Counted from the first letter of the stretch, positions 16,155 to 25,959 are shown. The stretch is DNA of 64,000 nucleotides from JABSQH01 sp965230015 (GCA_965230015.1 CBDDKF010000009.1:75277-139276), one strand, 5' to 3'. The notes: generated from the letters alone by a model not told the origin. Made by a program: numbers and translations.

Positions 16155-18461
16155 CTACGGGCGTTGGTTGCCCGAGGTGAGCTGCTGGTAGGTGGTCTGG
16201 GTTTCTGGTGCTGGTTGGCAGTCGAGGGCGTCGAGCCGTGCGTTGAGTTCGCGGAATACGTCGTGGACTGCGCTTGGGCCGTTGGTTCGGTACTCGAGTT
16301 GCATCAGTAGTCGGTAGAGCCCTTCGTGGAGGGGCACGCCACGCAACCCTGCTGTGAGTGCCTGACGTGCGGTGAAGAGATCGTCTTCCTCGGTTGCCAG
16401 TTCGTGCAGGTGTATGGCTGCTTCGACGATGCGCTCGTTGAGGCGGTGGTCGATGTCGGCCCAGTGGTAGCCGTCGTCGTCGAAGGGTTGCCCGGCGACG
16501 AGGTCGAGTGCTTCTTGGAGTAGGTCGATGGCTTGGTTCGACGACACGTCGTGGGAGCGGTCGAGTAGGTCGTCGAAGCGGTCGAGGTCGGTGCGCACCG
16601 AGTCGTGGAGGGTGATCCCTTCCGGTGTGGCCAGCGAGACGAGCGGCTCGCCGCTGGCCGTGGTACCGAGGGCGGCGCGTAGTTCGGACAGCTTGTTGGA
16701 GATGGTCTTGCGGTCTCGGGCGGCGCCGGCCCAGACCGTGTTGCGGATGCGGCTGATGGACACCGGTGAGTGCTGGCACGCCAGGTAGCAGAGGAGTCGG
16801 AGTGTCATGCCGCGGATCTCTGGGTATCCGTCGGCTCGTGGTTGGCCGAACAGTCGCACCATCACGGCGTCGACTGGCGCCGCCGAGTCGACGTGGCCGT
16901 CGGTTCCTGGTTCGTGCAGGTCGGCTTCGGCGCCGAACGTGGCGACCGATTGGTCGTCGGTGTTGTTGGTCTTGTCGCCGCGTTGATCCGAGCCGACGAG
17001 CGCCACGGCGTGGTCGATGTAGGTGCGGATCGGTGGGTTTGCGACGTTCGTTGGGCGCGGCGCCGACGTTCCCGCGGCGACGATCTGGAGTGGTTGTCCG
17101 GCGAGACCTGTGAGGTTGGCGGTGCCGTCGTTGCGGATCTCGAGTTGTGCTCTAGTTCCGGTGACCTTGCTGGTGGCGACGGCACCGGTGCCGTGGCCGG
17201 GTGCGACGGCGCTTGCGATGCGTTGTTGGTCTCCGGGTTGTACATCGAACCCGACGACGGCCACAACGATCGGAGTCGTTGGCAGGGGGTTGGGTCCGAG
17301 ACGGCGGTGGAACAGGGCGGCGTCGTCGCCGATGCCGTGTCGCGCGGCAGTGGATGTGGCGGTGAGCGCCTGGACGGCATCGGTCGGCCCGGCTCGTCTG
17401 ACGTGCTGGTGTTTGCGGGCTTGGGTGTCGAGGCCGACTGCGTAGACGGCTGCATCAGAGAGTGCGCTGTCGTTGCCGAGGTCGGTGATGATTGAGGCGA
17501 GCAGCGCTTCGACCCGCTGCCGGGGACCGGTGATCGCCAACGGTCCGATGTGTTCGAGGTCGACGAGCAGCTGCCGGTTCTCGCGCCAGCCGACGGTGAC
17601 GAGTCCGGGCATCGGGCAGGGCCGGTCGGTGAGCGGTGTGGGTTCGTCGAGATCGTGGAGGCTCCTCCACGACCAGCCGCCGTCGGTTGCCTCCCACGGT
17701 AGTGGTGCTGTCTGGACCGGCCGATCCCAGAGCACCTCGATCCCGCTCCCGTGGTCGAGTTCCACGGCGAGAGGAACTGCCTGGTGGACGCGAGGGTCGA
17801 TCGTGGCGGCCAACGCGGCCAACTCGACCGCAGCCCACTCGGCGAAGGGCAGGTCGCCTGCCGCCACGACTGATTGCCCCGGTTGTGCGGCGGGCGAAGA
17901 ACACCGGACATCGGGAGGCGTGCGCACGGTGTGGGGTCTTGGGTCGTCGGTGCTGGAGGGGTCCGGTGGTGTCGACTGCCCCTCCCGTCGCCGTCGGCGG
18001 GCGGCGAACACAGTGCCGGCGATCAGCACGAGGGCGACACTGGCGAACAGCGACGACGCCCAGCGCGTCCACCATGGTTGTGTGCCGTAGGGCCCGGACG
18101 ACGGTGGGCCTGGCTGTGCGGGCGTCGAGATCGCCGCCCGTGCGCCCTCGGTGTCGTCGAGGCCGGGGGAGCGCGAGCTGTGAGCTTGAGTTGTGGACGG
18201 ATTCGGCGGACGGGTGGGCGGTGCTGCGGTGGTTGTCGGGATTGCGGTCGTTGTGGGTAGGCGCGGCGTTGACGGCGGGTCGGGTTCTACGGTGTCTAAG
18301 AGGTCGGCGATGTGGTCGACGATCGAGTCCGAGCCCCGTCCCGTCGTGCCCACAGGCGGTGTCGCAATCGCCGATGTGGCGACGACCGCGATCAAGACGA
18401 GAATCAGTGGCATTGCCCAGCGGCAGGCTGCGCGCTTGGAGCGGGTAGGAGGAGTCGGCAT
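16155..18461 (-). CDS. Membrane-anchored BTAD/SARP-type regulator
   Basis: The roughly 768-residue protein has two transmembrane helices, one near the start (PLILVLIAVVATSAIATP) and one near residue 140 (LFASVALVLIAGTVFAA). A Pro/Thr/Ser-rich linker of about 100 residues separates them. The large middle part is unassigned. The C-terminal 250 residues form a winged-helix domain (EIRGMTLRLLCYLACQH, RKTISNKLSELRAALG) followed by a bacterial transcriptional activator domain with TPR-like helices. Many actinobacterial relatives carry a LysM domain between the helices; none is seen here. I prefer ATG 18459-18461 to a TTG further upstream. It is divergent from the protease-ECF operon. Confidence 0.8.
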   Translation of the reverse strand: MPTPPTRSKRAACRWAMPLILVLIAVVATSAIATPPVGTTGRGSDSIVDHIADLLDTVEPDPPSTPRLPTTTAIPTTTAAPPTRPPNPSTTQAHSSRSPGLDDTEGARAAISTPAQPGPPSSGPYGTQPWWTRWASSLFASVALVLIAGTVFAARRRRREGQSTPPDPSSTDDPRPHTVRTPPDVRCSSPAAQPGQSVVAAGDLPFAEWAAVELAALAATIDPRVHQAVPLAVELDHGSGIEVLWDRPVQTAPLPWEATDGGWSWRSLHDLDEPTPLTDRPCPMPGLVTVGWRENRQLLVDLEHIGPLAITGPRQRVEALLASIITDLGNDSALSDAAVYAVGLDTQARKHQHVRRAGPTDAVQALTATSTAARHGIGDDAALFHRRLGPNPLPTTPIVVAVVGFDVQPGDQQRIASAVAPGHGTGAVATSKVTGTRAQLEIRNDGTANLTGLAGQPLQIVAAGTSAPRPTNVANPPIRTYIDHAVALVGSDQRGDKTNNTDDQSVATFGAEADLHEPGTDGHVDSAAPVDAVMVRLFGQPRADGYPEIRGMTLRLLCYLACQHSPVSISRIRNTVWAGAARDRKTISNKLSELRAALGTTASGEPLVSLATPEGITLHDSVRTDLDRFDDLLDRSHDVSSNQAIDLLQEALDLVAGQPFDDDGYHWADIDHRLNERIVEAAIHLHELATEEDDLFTARQALTAGLRGVPLHEGLYRLLMQLEYRTNGPSAVHDVFRELNARLDALDCQPAPETQTTYQQLTSGNQRP

Positions 18462-18610
18462 GCCAGGTTGGACGCGTTGAACGCTGGTTTCGCCAACTCC
18501 GGACAACGGCGTCAGCGAGCTGCGTGGACTTTCTTGATTCGGTGTTGGCGAAACTGGCGCTGGACGCGTCCAACGTGGTGTCCGACTTGATCGGCCTGAG
18601 GAGGCCCACC

Positions 18611-20713
18611 ATGAAATCGATCACGCTCACCACCGCTGTCGTCGCGATTGCGCTGGCCGCTGGATGCTCGAGTGTCGACACTCCCGACGCGACGGATCGT
18701 TCCTCGGTCCCACCGGATCGAGACGCGGCGCCAGTCCATGCGTCCTCGGTCGGCGGGGATGACGTCGGCGACCCCGAAGGGTCGCCGGCGACGAACGAGT
18801 CGGTCGTTCGGGTGGTCACGACCGGAACCTTCTCGACGCCGGACTTCGGTCAGCTCGACACGGTGGCCGGCTCGGGGAGCGCGTTCATCATCGACGACTC
18901 CGGACTGGCCGTCACCAACAACCACGTCGTTGCCGGAGCCGCCTCGATCGAGGTGTTCTTCGACGACTCCGATGTCCCCACCCCGGCGACGGTCGTTGGG
19001 CGGTCGGAGTGCTCCGACTTGGCGGTCATCGATCTCGCAGGCGACGGCTACCTCCCTGCAGGGTGGGTGGATGAGCCCGTCGAGGTCGGTACCGAGGTCC
19101 GTGCTGCCGGCTTCCCGCTCGGCGACGACGGACTCATCTTGACCGGCGGGATCGTTGCTCGTCAGGACGACGACGGTGCCACGCCCTGGGCATCGATCGA
19201 GTCGCTGATTCGCCACGACGCCGAGCTGCAACCAGGGAATTCGGGCGGACCGTTGTTCGACAACGACGCTCAGGTGGTCGGCGTGAACGTGGCGGCGTCG
19301 GACACCGGGAAGTACGCAATCCCCGCTTCGGTCGCTCGACCGATCATCGACACCCTCGCATCCGGGGCCGATGTCGACTCGGTCGGTTTGAACGTCGTGG
19401 CGATCAGGGATGACGTCACCAACGAGAGTGGCGTGTGGGTGGTGTCGGTCGAGCCGGGATCACCCGCGGACCGGGCCGGTGTGCAACCCGGCGATGTGAT
19501 CACCCGAGCCAAAGGCGTTCGAATCGGCAAGGACGGCACGCTGGCGGACTATTGCGCGGTGCTGCGTTCCACCGGTGATGGTGAACTCCCGATCGAGATC
19601 GCACGTGGCGACAACTTCTTGGCCGGATCTCTCGGCGGGCAACCGCTAGAACCGGTACTCGAGTTCACCGGCGACGTCACCGCGACCGCAACCCAACCTC
19701 CCGCCCAAGTCACCGAACCACCAGCGGGTGTCGCCTACGAGTCCTTCGAGACCGTCACCGACGACACCGGGACCATCGCCGTCGATGTGCCCACAGAGTG
19801 GTCCGATCGCCGCACTAGCACCGTCGACTTCGCGGGCGCCCAGCGGCCAGCAGTCAGCGCCTCGTTCGACATCGGTGCACTCGAAACCTCGATCGGGTCC
19901 AGCTACGACCAACCCGGTGTCGCCGCGATCGTGTTCAGCGCAGACGTTGACATCGGCGACGCGTTCGACGTCGTTACCGCCAACGCCCCATGGAACTCCG
20001 ACTGCGTCCCAATCGAACCGGAAGTGTTCGTAGACGACGCCTATGTCGGGGTCTTCCAGGGGTTCATGGATTGCGTCGGTACGGGTTCGACGGTGTTCTC
20101 GATCGCCCTTCAGCGCACCGGGGAGCCGAACTGGATGCTGCTCAACGTCTTCGCCCCGACCGTCGCCGACCTCGACGCCGCCCTCGTCATCGCTGCCACC
20201 TTCGAGTTCACCGGCACCGCGCCCGCCGCCTCGCCGCCCACCAACGAGCCCGACAGCGACACCGGAACGGCCCCGTCGACGGTCCCCGCCGACGACGGGG
20301 CCGTCGAGGAAGGCGGCGCCACCGGCGAACCAAGCCAGGGCGCTCCTGCGCCCGCGCCAGACAGCGAGTTGCCCGAGACGATCTCGTCGATGGACGAAAT
20401 GGTGACCGCAATCGGGCCTCCGCCCGATGCCGGTGAGCAGCGACTGATCAGCAGCGACCCCGAAGCCGTGACCGTCTCCTACTTCTCAACCGCTACCCAC
20501 GACGAGGTCACCGCCTGGATCAGCCAACGGCTCGACACCTTCGCCTGCACCGACCCCTACGCAAGCGAGGCCGACGGCGGTGGCTTCCGGTCCTCCTACA
20601 CCGTCTGCGAGTACCGCAACACCGCCGTTGACATGTCGTACTCGTTTCTCACGATGTCCGACGAAGGCGGCGGCACCGACGTCGAGATTCAAGTGGTCGA
20701 TTGGAACGCATGA
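18611..20713 (+). CDS. Lipoprotein trypsin-like (DegP/HtrA-type) serine protease with PDZ domain
   Basis: The 700-residue protein starts with a lipoprotein signal (VVAIALAAGCSS, Cys near residue 20). The chymotrypsin-fold protease domain has the complete triad: His in VTNNHVVAG, Asp in CSDLAVIDL and Ser in QPGNSGGPLF. A PDZ domain follows (VSVEPGSPADRAGVQPGDVI). The last 350 residues are Thr/Ala/Pro-rich and include a domain with repeated Asp and Cys. GAGGAG precedes the ATG. Its stop overlaps the ATG of the ECF sigma gene (ATGA), so protease, sigma factor and anti-sigma factor form one operon, suggesting envelope-stress sensing. Confidence 0.88.
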   Translation: MKSITLTTAVVAIALAAGCSSVDTPDATDRSSVPPDRDAAPVHASSVGGDDVGDPEGSPATNESVVRVVTTGTFSTPDFGQLDTVAGSGSAFIIDDSGLAVTNNHVVAGAASIEVFFDDSDVPTPATVVGRSECSDLAVIDLAGDGYLPAGWVDEPVEVGTEVRAAGFPLGDDGLILTGGIVARQDDDGATPWASIESLIRHDAELQPGNSGGPLFDNDAQVVGVNVAASDTGKYAIPASVARPIIDTLASGADVDSVGLNVVAIRDDVTNESGVWVVSVEPGSPADRAGVQPGDVITRAKGVRIGKDGTLADYCAVLRSTGDGELPIEIARGDNFLAGSLGGQPLEPVLEFTGDVTATATQPPAQVTEPPAGVAYESFETVTDDTGTIAVDVPTEWSDRRTSTVDFAGAQRPAVSASFDIGALETSIGSSYDQPGVAAIVFSADVDIGDAFDVVTANAPWNSDCVPIEPEVFVDDAYVGVFQGFMDCVGTGSTVFSIALQRTGEPNWMLLNVFAPTVADLDAALVIAATFEFTGTAPAASPPTNEPDSDTGTAPSTVPADDGAVEEGGATGEPSQGAPAPAPDSELPETISSMDEMVTAIGPPPDAGEQRLISSDPEAVTVSYFSTATHDEVTAWISQRLDTFACTDPYASEADGGGFRSSYTVCEYRNTAVDMSYSFLTMSDEGGGTDVEIQVVDWNA

Positions 20714-21369
20714 CCCTGTCGGCACGAAGCGTTCACGCGGTGGCCGTGCCGGCGGCGGCCACCGCGGTATCACCGCCCACACGGGCGTGGCCTACGTTCA
20801 GTTCCCGGGGTATGGGATCTCGACGGCGGCTTCGCCCAGCACACAGTGTCGTCCGGCTCAGTGACGCCGATCTGCTCCAACGGATCGCGGAGCCCGACGC
20901 ACTCGGCGAACTCATCAACCGACATCGACAGCCACTATTCGCGATGGCGATGGCGATGCTGCGCAACGCCGCTGATGCCGATGAAGTTGTCCAGGACACC
21001 TTCGTCCAAGCATTCCGCGCGGCTGGCAGCTACCGCGGCGACGCCAAGGTGTCGACCTGGCTGCACTCGATCTGCCGACGGCAAGTCCTCGCTCGCACCC
21101 GACGCAAACGCCATCTCACCGTCGCCTACGACGCGAGCCACGAGCCGGTCTCGCCGACACCTGACGACGCCCTGCGCATCGCTGTTGACACTGCGATCGA
21201 CGAACTCCCCGACATCAACAAAGAAGCATTCATCCTCGTCGACATCCTCGGGCTCACCCGCACCGACGCCGCTCACGTCGTCGGCGTCGAGGAAAACACC
21301 ATGCGCGCCCGAGTCGCCCGAGCCCGCCGACTACTCGCCGACGAACTCACCCCCCACGACCAACCATGA
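20710..21369 (+). CDS. ECF-type RNA polymerase sigma factor
   Basis: The core 170 residues carry region 2 (LGELINRHRQPLFAMAMAML, DADEVVQDTFVQAF, KVSTWLHSICRRQ) and region 4 (EAFILVDILGLTRTDAAHVV, then NTMRARVARARRLL). The ATG at 20710 overlaps the protease stop by four bases and gives 219 residues with an unusual basic 45-residue leader. The alternative ATG at 20812 gives a normal 185-residue ECF factor. The following anti-sigma gene again overlaps by four bases. It probably directs transcription of this operon and of envelope genes. Confidence 0.88.
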   Translation: MTLSARSVHAVAVPAAATAVSPPTRAWPTFSSRGMGSRRRLRPAHSVVRLSDADLLQRIAEPDALGELINRHRQPLFAMAMAMLRNAADADEVVQDTFVQAFRAAGSYRGDAKVSTWLHSICRRQVLARTRRKRHLTVAYDASHEPVSPTPDDALRIAVDTAIDELPDINKEAFILVDILGLTRTDAAHVVGVEENTMRARVARARRLLADELTPHDQP

Positions 21370-22634
21370 CCATCGACCACGCCACCTTCGCCGACCGGCT
21401 CGACGACCTCGACAACCTCGACAACCTCCCCGCCGACCTCGCCGACCACGCCAACGCCTGCACCGCCTGCGCCCAGCGTCTGGACCTCGCACGCCGCATC
21501 CGATCCGCCGCCCGCGACCTCCGACCCCAACAGCCAGCCCCCACCAGCGCCACCGAGATGCGCGACAACGTCCTACAACAGACACGACGCCGACGGTGGC
21601 CCACACTCGCAGCGGCCGCTGCGGTCGTCGCCGTCGTTGGCACCGTCGGCATCATCGCCATCCAACTAGACGACCAAGACAACGATGTCCTCGCAGATAT
21701 CGCCGACAACTACCGAACCTCCAACAACGGCGCCCGGTTCGTGCTCGCCACCGAAGCAACCATTGACCTCAACGACATCCTCGAAGTGACCACCCCCGAC
21801 CCTGATGACATCGAACCGCTCGCCGCGGAACTACCGACTTGTACCGACCCCCAAGACGGCACGACACCTCCCACCGACGGACTCGACCTGTCACCGATCG
21901 TCGACGCGCTCACCAGCGACAACCCCTGCGACGCGCTGGCCCTCATCGACAACACCATCACCGATGCAACAGCCAAGCGACACAACGAACTCGCAACAAG
22001 TGCGCAGCTCGCCAGCAGAACCCTCGACGCCATCGACAACCAACCCGACGGCACCGACCTCCTCGAAGCATCGCTCGATGCCTACCGACACAACACCCGG
22101 CAACACCTCGACAACAACACCGCCGAACGCGCCGACCTCACCACACGCTACGAAAGCCTCGCCCGAAGCCTGCAACCAGTCGCCACCGGCACCGCGCTCG
22201 CCGACGACGACCTCGTCGCGCTCCAACAACAACTCACCGACCTCACCGACACCCTCACCGCCGCACCCGAAACAACCACCCCCAGCGCAACGATCACCTG
22301 GACCCAAATCGCCACCGGCACATGGACACCCACTGACGTCACCATCACCGGCACAACCGAACGCACCGACACCACACTCACCTACGACTCCGTCAACGAC
22401 GATCCGCTCGGACTCGCCGCCATCGTGTTCGATGACCCCGACCAGCTCCCCCAGATCCTCGACAGCGCACCAACCAACCCCGACGACAACACCACGATCG
22501 AATGGACCGTTCCACCAGCGCTGATCGACACACCCGGCCCCTGGACCGCCACAGCAACCCTCCGCAACAACGACCTCGACACACTCACCCTGACATCGCC
22601 AACCACCACGATCACGCTCACCCCAGCCCGATAG
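21366..22634 (+). CDS. Anti-sigma factor with zinc-binding motif and outer domain
   Basis: The 422-residue protein has a cytoplasmic anti-sigma domain with the zinc signature HxxxCxxC (DHANACTACAQRL), one transmembrane helix (LAAAAAVVAVVGTVGIIAI, near residue 90) and an outer part of about 310 residues. It would hold the adjacent ECF factor inactive until a signal releases it; the cotranscribed trypsin-like protease is an obvious candidate for signal or cleavage. The coding strand is extremely rich in ACC, GAC and AAC codons, unlike most neighbours. Confidence 0.85.
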   Translation: MTIDHATFADRLDDLDNLDNLPADLADHANACTACAQRLDLARRIRSAARDLRPQQPAPTSATEMRDNVLQQTRRRRWPTLAAAAAVVAVVGTVGIIAIQLDDQDNDVLADIADNYRTSNNGARFVLATEATIDLNDILEVTTPDPDDIEPLAAELPTCTDPQDGTTPPTDGLDLSPIVDALTSDNPCDALALIDNTITDATAKRHNELATSAQLASRTLDAIDNQPDGTDLLEASLDAYRHNTRQHLDNNTAERADLTTRYESLARSLQPVATGTALADDDLVALQQQLTDLTDTLTAAPETTTPSATITWTQIATGTWTPTDVTITGTTERTDTTLTYDSVNDDPLGLAAIVFDDPDQLPQILDSAPTNPDDNTTIEWTVPPALIDTPGPWTATATLRNNDLDTLTLTSPTTTITLTPAR

Positions 22635-22677
22635 CACCTCGCCATGGATGCGAGCGGTCCGACCACTCCGTCGTCCG

Positions 22678-23343
22678 TCAGGGGGTCTTCCGCATGTGCC
22701 GGCGTCGGTGGGCTTCGACGAGTCCGTGTCGGTGGAGTTCGACGACGACCGTTCGGCCAGTGACGTGGTGTCGTCGTCGGATCACTGCGATCGAGTCGCC
22801 GCTGACGATCGCGGCTTCGAGGTCGGCGCGGCTGATGGCGGGTGTGTCATTGCGGAAAATGCCGATGCTGGCGAGCCAGACCGCTGCGGTGTTCACGGAG
22901 ACCTCGCCGCAGCGGGCGACGCCGGCGATCGTCCGCTCGGACTCCCACCAGCGTCTCAGCGTGAGGTCGTCGGGTCGGACGATGTCGGGTCCGCGGTTGT
23001 AGCGGTGCGCTGAGTTGCCGCCGTTGCGGGCGAGTACTGCGTGGACTGCGTGCTTGGTGACGCCGAGCTCGTCAGCGACCACGACGACGGAGGCGTCGGC
23101 GATGCGTTGCTCGAGCCACTCGATGTCGTGCAGGCGTGGGTTCCGGTTCCTTTGGGCGTGGGATCGGTCCCGGATGGGGATGCCGTGTCGTTTCAGGGCG
23201 GCGAGGACCATTTGTTTGTTGATGCCGAGTTCGGCGGCGATCTGTGGTGTCGACTTCGTGGCGTACTGCTTGGTGAGCCACTCGGGGTCGTCGAGCACGC
23301 TCGGTCGGGCGTTGTACGGGCCACGTCGGCTGCGGGCGGTCAC
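22678..23343 (-). CDS. Protein of repeated helix-turn-helix units
   Basis: The 221-residue basic protein contains three or four homeodomain-like HTH units, for example STPQIAAELGINKQMVLAALKRHG, then ASVVVVADELGVTKHAVHAVLARNG, then RTIAGVARCGEVSVNTAAVWLASIG. Between them are WL/WW-type linkers (DPEWLTKQY, DIEWLEQRI). This matches resolvase/homing-endonuclease-style specificity proteins or phage-type DNA binders more than a classical regulator. The GTG start overlaps the end of a 28-codon hydrophobic frame by four bases. Its role is unknown. Confidence 0.75.
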   Translation of the reverse strand: MTARSRRGPYNARPSVLDDPEWLTKQYATKSTPQIAAELGINKQMVLAALKRHGIPIRDRSHAQRNRNPRLHDIEWLEQRIADASVVVVADELGVTKHAVHAVLARNGGNSAHRYNRGPDIVRPDDLTLRRWWESERTIAGVARCGEVSVNTAAVWLASIGIFRNDTPAISRADLEAAIVSGDSIAVIRRRHHVTGRTVVVELHRHGLVEAHRRRHMRKTP

Positions 23344-23426
23344 CGGCCGGCTTGCCTACACCAGTACACGGCGAAAGGAACGGCGAGGACAGCAACGCCA
23401 ATCGCTGCGATGGCTGCCGGGTTCAT
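23340..23426 (-). CDS. Putative 28-residue membrane micropeptide
   Basis: The frame MNPAAIAAIGVAVLAVPFAVYWCRQAGR encodes a single transmembrane helix with a positive tail. Its TGA overlaps the GTG start of the HTH-repeat gene by four bases, the same arrangement used by genuine operon neighbours in this window. That supports a coupled leader peptide or micropeptide. It could still be part of the longer open frame in this high-GC stretch. Confidence 0.42.
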   Translation of the reverse strand: MNPAAIAAIGVAVLAVPFAVYWCRQAGR

Positions 23427-23484
23427 CTCGGCGACCGTACTGTCGCCACCCGCCGCTGGGCCAGGCTCGCGGCCGAGTGGGTCG

Positions 23485-24290
23485 CTAGGGATGCGACCGG
23501 TTCGCCGGCAATGTCGTGTTCGGTCGCTGATCCGGGAAGCTTCGTTCGCGGCCACGCGAGGCTGCCCACGGAAGCCGCGTGAGCGGGTGCGGACCGCGGT
23601 TCCCGAGCGGTCCGCACCGAGCGTGAGGTGCGGTTCTCGGGCCGGTTCGGTTGCATCGGGCGGCCTGCTGCTGTGCGCGGCCTGATCGGCGAGTGAGATC
23701 ACCCATCCAGGCTGCGAAGAGCTCTCGATCGAATCTGTTGCGCTGAACTCGAAGGGGACGGTCGTTCGGGAAGCGCCAGCGGACTCGGCCTGCTTCGAGA
23801 CGCTCGAGCGCCCGGTACCAGTCTCTGCGCGGCTCGGCCAGGCGGCGGTGCAACTCGAAGTTGCGTCGTCGCCGGGACCGATCGGAATCTCGCTGCCGGG
23901 CCAGGGTCTGGTCGTCAGGCAGACGGACGACCACGAGGTCAGCGATGCTGAGCCGCTGTTCCGTGATCGCTGCCTCCGCCTCGACCACTCCGCAGTCGAA
24001 CCGCCCCAACTCGCAGCCCCGACTCGTGCGAGGCAGTCGTAGTGCAGCTTGAGCGGGTCCGTGTCGCACACAGCAAGCCCCGTGGAATCCTCGACACCGA
24101 CCGCCTCGGTCCATCTGCCGCAGTTGACGTCATTCCAGAACGCTGCGTGCTCGGCGTCGGGACGTCGATCCTGCGCGCCTGGGGAATCACGTGCCGGGAT
24201 GGGGAGGTCTTCGACCACGTGGACTTGCCCGCTGCACTGGGCCCCGCCGCGACGACGATCACCGGGGCATGTTCGCGTAAGGCGGCTGGC
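23485..24290 (-). pseudogene. P-loop kinase-like gene broken by two frameshifts
   Basis: Three consecutive frames join into one protein. The first carries the Walker A motif in VIVVAAGPSAAGKSTW (about 24220-24275). The second continues VEDLPIPARDSPGAQD and WNDVNCGRWTEAVGVEDSTG to CDTDPLKLHYDCLARVGA. The third continues CELGRFDCGVVEAEAAITEQ and VVVRLPDDQTLARQR with a basic DSDRSRRRRNFELHRRLA stretch. Frame changes fall near 24225 and 24010. The layout suggests an AAA/uridine-kinase-like P-loop NTPase, but no catalytic family beyond that is certain. Limits are approximate. Confidence 0.6.
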
Positions 24291-24437
24291 CGCGGATTCC
24301 TGCGCACCACGCCGAGCGCAATGCCGTACTCGAGCCGGGTCGGCGACCCCGACCAAGTGCCGATACCGAGTGTTCCCGCTCGCTGGTCGCAGTCTCTCGG
24401 TGGTTCCAAGACCGGCGAGGAGCTAGACACGAGGGTC

Positions 24438-25093
24438 ATGAGACGGACCATCGATGCTCGTGGCAACGCGGGCCTTTACTTGGCGAATCGAGGCGATCGG
24501 TCTGCTCGCTACGCCTCGTTCGATCATTGCTTCAACTACTTCCGCGGGTTCTATGACGACGGACGCACGGATTTGCTTGCCGACCGCGAATCGATGCAGG
24601 TCTCATGCCTGCGACTCGTTCTACCTTGCGAGATGGGGGATGTTCCGCGGGAAGGCCAGGCTGTTGCGCCGAAGCTCATTCGCGCTCTCGGGGGCCGTAG
24701 AGGTCATCGTGACCGTGCCGGAGTTCATCTGGGAAACCGACGTCGAGGACTACGGTCGACGACACCATTGATGCCCACATAGCCGTGGGCCGACGGCTGG
24801 GTGAGGCGCCACCGGGCGGACAGTCCGACACGTTGGTAACCAAGAGGATGTTGGGAGTGTTCGGTTCTGTGCCTGCGTTCGATCGATTCTCCCGTCGGGG
24901 CTTCCGTACGTCAGGTTTCTGGCCGAAGGCGCTACGCGAGGTCCATGCCTACCTCGAGCAGAACTACGCAGCCATCGAGTCACGACGGGTGCAGACCATG
25001 AGCTTCGATGGAAGCACTACCGATCGGGTCTACACCCAAGCCAAGGTGATCGACATGATCTTCTTCGTCCACGGCGGTGGGCAGGGCCATTGA
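24438..25093 (+). pseudogene. Conserved hypothetical gene broken by two frameshifts
   Basis: Three frames assemble into a single protein of about 218 residues. Frame 1, from ATG 24438, reads AGLYLANRGDRSARYASFDH, then CFNYFRGFYDDGRTDLLADR. Frame 2, from about 24625, reads FYLARWGMFRGKARLLRRSS, then IWETDVEDYG. Frame 3, from about 24755, reads TIDAHIAVGRRLGEA, then DTLVTKRMLGVFGSVPAFD, then ALREVHAYLEQNYAAIESRR, then AKVIDMIFFVHGG. The smooth continuation across each join shows that one gene decayed. It resembles an actinobacterial family of unknown function that I cannot name. Confidence 0.65.
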
Positions 25094-25700
25094 CCTGTCG
25101 CGGCAGCCCGGCCGTTGGCCCTGACTCGGTTCAGCACTCTCCGCCGAGGTCGACAACTCTGTGGCGATCGCCGGGGCGACGACATGAGCGCGTTGTCGAG
25201 CCGAGAACGAACAGTGGGTCGTGCCGGGCGCCGATCAGTGATGCAACTCTGAATCTGCGGCGATCGCCAACGTCGCAATACGCCGCACGTCCGCCAGCGC
25301 GGGTTGGCGGGGATTCAGCGAGCGAGCGTTACCTGTGTGTGGTTGTCCTTCAAGGCCTTCTTTGCGAGCGGCTCCGGGCCGATGGTGGTGGTCAAGGTGG
25401 AGCGCCCGCAGCGCAGCGAGGACGAACGACCTTGACCACCCCGAGGGCCGGTGCAGACTTTGTATGGGCCGGTCAGCGGCGACGTGGGGGCTCCCTGCGT
25501 TACCTGGGTGCTCGACGAACATGATATCGCCGGCGACAACAATCGGGATTGGGTGTCCCCCGCAAGCGGAGAGCGCGGTCGCGTCAGTGTTGTATGGCCG
25601 TCCAGCCCGCGAGCTGGCGGGCACGCGCGTGCCGGGAGCAGACCGCAGTGGCAACCCGTGATGTTCGAATGGGAGACCGTGACCGTCGTGACCAGCGATG
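25094..25700. other. Gene-poor stretch
   Basis: No frame here has protein-like composition combined with a ribosome-binding site. The sequence lies between a decayed gene and transposase fragments and is probably degraded insertion-sequence or flanking DNA. I see no stable hairpin or RNA gene. Confidence 0.45.
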
Positions 25701-25701
25701 T

Positions 25702-25920
25702 TCAGTCCGGCATCGCGTAGACGACGTCGGGGTCGAGGTGGCGCAAAGAGTGATAGCAACGCCGAGCGAATTGGCGGGCCACCGAGAGTGCTGCGATCTT
25801 GCCGTCGTGACGTGCTTTCGCGGTCGTGTAGTAGTCGTGGTCGGGACTGCCGGGTCGTGACGCGTTGTGCGCGGCTTCGAATAGCGCCCACCGCAACGTC
25901 GAGGGTCCTTGCCGTTACAG
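25702..25920 (-). pseudogene. C-terminal fragment of an IS110-type transposase
   Basis: The minus-strand frame reads LRWALFEAAHNASRPGSPDH, then DYYTTAKARHDGKIAALSVA, then RRCYHSLRHL. This is the C-terminal domain typical of IS110/IS1111 transposases (LRWAL-EAA, the SRPGSPDH-YY motif and the RRCYH-L helix). Only about 65 codons remain and no N-terminal DEDD domain is near, so it is a remnant. Confidence 0.65.
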
Positions 25921-25959
25921 ATGCCCATGAGCGCGCCGAAGATCCGATGCGTCGACGGT

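Noticed and set aside
17455..18819. Long minus-strand frame overlapping the BTAD regulator and the protease start
   Set aside because: Arg/Thr-rich composition; the BTAD and protease frames explain both strands.
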